Below, one piece after another: positions 63,567 through 64,000 of a stretch of 64,000 nt of DNA. How positions within the stretch are numbered: the stretch's first letter is position 1; every line of letters starts with the position of its first letter. The stretch is from Nonlabens sp. YIK11. GTDB taxonomy: Bacteria; Bacteroidota; Bacteroidia; Flavobacteriales; Flavobacteriaceae. The notes under the pieces were generated by a model. That model saw only the letters and a list, made by a program, of their open reading frames with translations. It was not told the DNA's origin and did not search any database. The stretch covers positions 3,167,499 through 3,231,498 of the forward strand of contig NZ_LBMJ01000001.1 in NCBI RefSeq assembly GCF_001413925.1, written 5' to 3'. The position numbers and the translations under genes were made by a program.

Positions 63567-64000
63567 ATGGAATCCTTTTTTAAAAGAATCCACCTATCGA
63601 AAATTGCGGGAACGGTTGCAAAATATAGATGCCAGCAAGTCGCCTGAATGGGGCAAAATGGACGCGGCGCAAATGCTCAAGCACTGTCAATTCCCTATTC
63701 AAATTGCCATGGGCAAGGAAAAGGTTGGTTTAAAATCTAATTGGCTAGCAAAGGTGTTTTTCAAAAAATCACTGTATTCCCCAAAACCATTTCGTAAAAA
63801 TCTGCCCACAGCACCTTCCTTAAAGGTGGCTGATCCTAAGGATTTTGAAAGCGAAAAAGAAAAACTGGATCAATGGATGCAGGAACTTTGGTATGATCGT
63901 CACAATGAGAATCGTAGACCGCACCCTGTTTTTGGAACATTTTCTAAAGAACAATGGGGCATGCTGCAATGGAAGCATCTGGACCACCATTTCAGGCAGT
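63567..64000 (+). CDS. DUF1569 domain-containing protein (partial, frameshifted near the start)
   Basis: Reading from 63586 in frame gives ESTYRKLRERLQNIDASKS, then WGKMDAAQMLKHCQFPIQIAMGK, and the frame stays open to the window edge ending WKHLDHHFRQ. The conserved WGKM...MLKHC and the late H-x-x-HH-R pattern resemble DUF1569/DinB-like four-helix proteins with metal-binding His residues. The natural ATG (63567, MESFF) is one base out of frame with this, and removing one T from the run at 63576-63581 joins them. A TTG at 63559 is in frame but less convincing. Function unknown. It follows namZ by 16 bp. Confidence 0.72.

Overview
The window reads as chromosomal DNA of a marine member of the Flavobacteriaceae (Bacteroidota), resembling the Nonlabens/Dokdonia group. 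The family assignment rests on Bacteroidota -33/-7 promoters (TTG / TAnnTTTG), a near-absence of Shine-Dalgarno sequences except at rpsU, type IX secretion (T9SS) cargo and SprF-type partner genes, DUF3467 behind rpoC, and a frequent 16-bp palindrome, CGCTTTCGCGAAAGCG. The genus is only an inference.

Layout. 1-1522 (-): compact overlapping operon idi-queD-manA, with manA cut by the window edge. 1659-3260 (+): prfC. 3331-35931 (-): a T9SS surface-protein locus made of a 9,868-residue type B cargo protein, its SprF/PorP-family partner and an OmpA-family protein. The giant gene fills 29.6 kb and is built of thrombospondin-type-3-like Asp/Gly-rich repeats, including arrays of a 1,161-bp unit that have themselves been duplicated. 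36243-49895 (-): the core transcription/translation cluster in gene order tRNA-Thr, Tyr, Gly, Thr, tuf, tRNA-Trp, secE, nusG, rplK, rplA, rplJ, rplL, rpoB, rpoC, DUF3467. 50052-51195 (-): rpsU and xerC. 51299-52669 (-): a lipoprotein alpha-amylase. 52771-56806 (-): AGCS sodium/amino-acid symporter, helix-hairpin-helix protein and acyl-CoA dehydrogenase. 56901-59447 (-): DUF2851, PspC-like protein and K+ channel/RCK protein. 59498-59720: a 7-bp minisatellite. 59885-62250 (-): a cysteine-synthase-family gene and an FtsX/LolE-type permease. 62231-63550 (+): a NamZ/DUF1343 lipoprotein. 63567-64000 (+): a DUF1569 gene. Three genes in the last 4 kb carry four apparent single-base insertions, mostly in homopolymers, so this stretch is either decaying or poorly sequenced.

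How it fits together. The housekeeping cluster supplies ribosomal proteins, elongation factor and RNA polymerase. The T9SS locus makes and exports a predicted roughly 1-MDa, very acidic, calcium-binding surface filament or adhesin. The flanking genes are ordinary metabolism, transport and envelope functions.

Most unusual: (i) the giant gene, whose two large arrays carry the same private variants in the same order and are much richer in G+C than the rest of the gene; (ii) the interspersed palindrome, present between genes and inside at least five of them, with a polar GAACT flank always on the + strand, once split by another inverted repeat and once sitting in the loop of an rpoB-rpoC hairpin; (iii) rpsU, with a 14-nt match to the expected 16S rRNA 3' tail; (iv) hairpins in several leaders and intergenic gaps.
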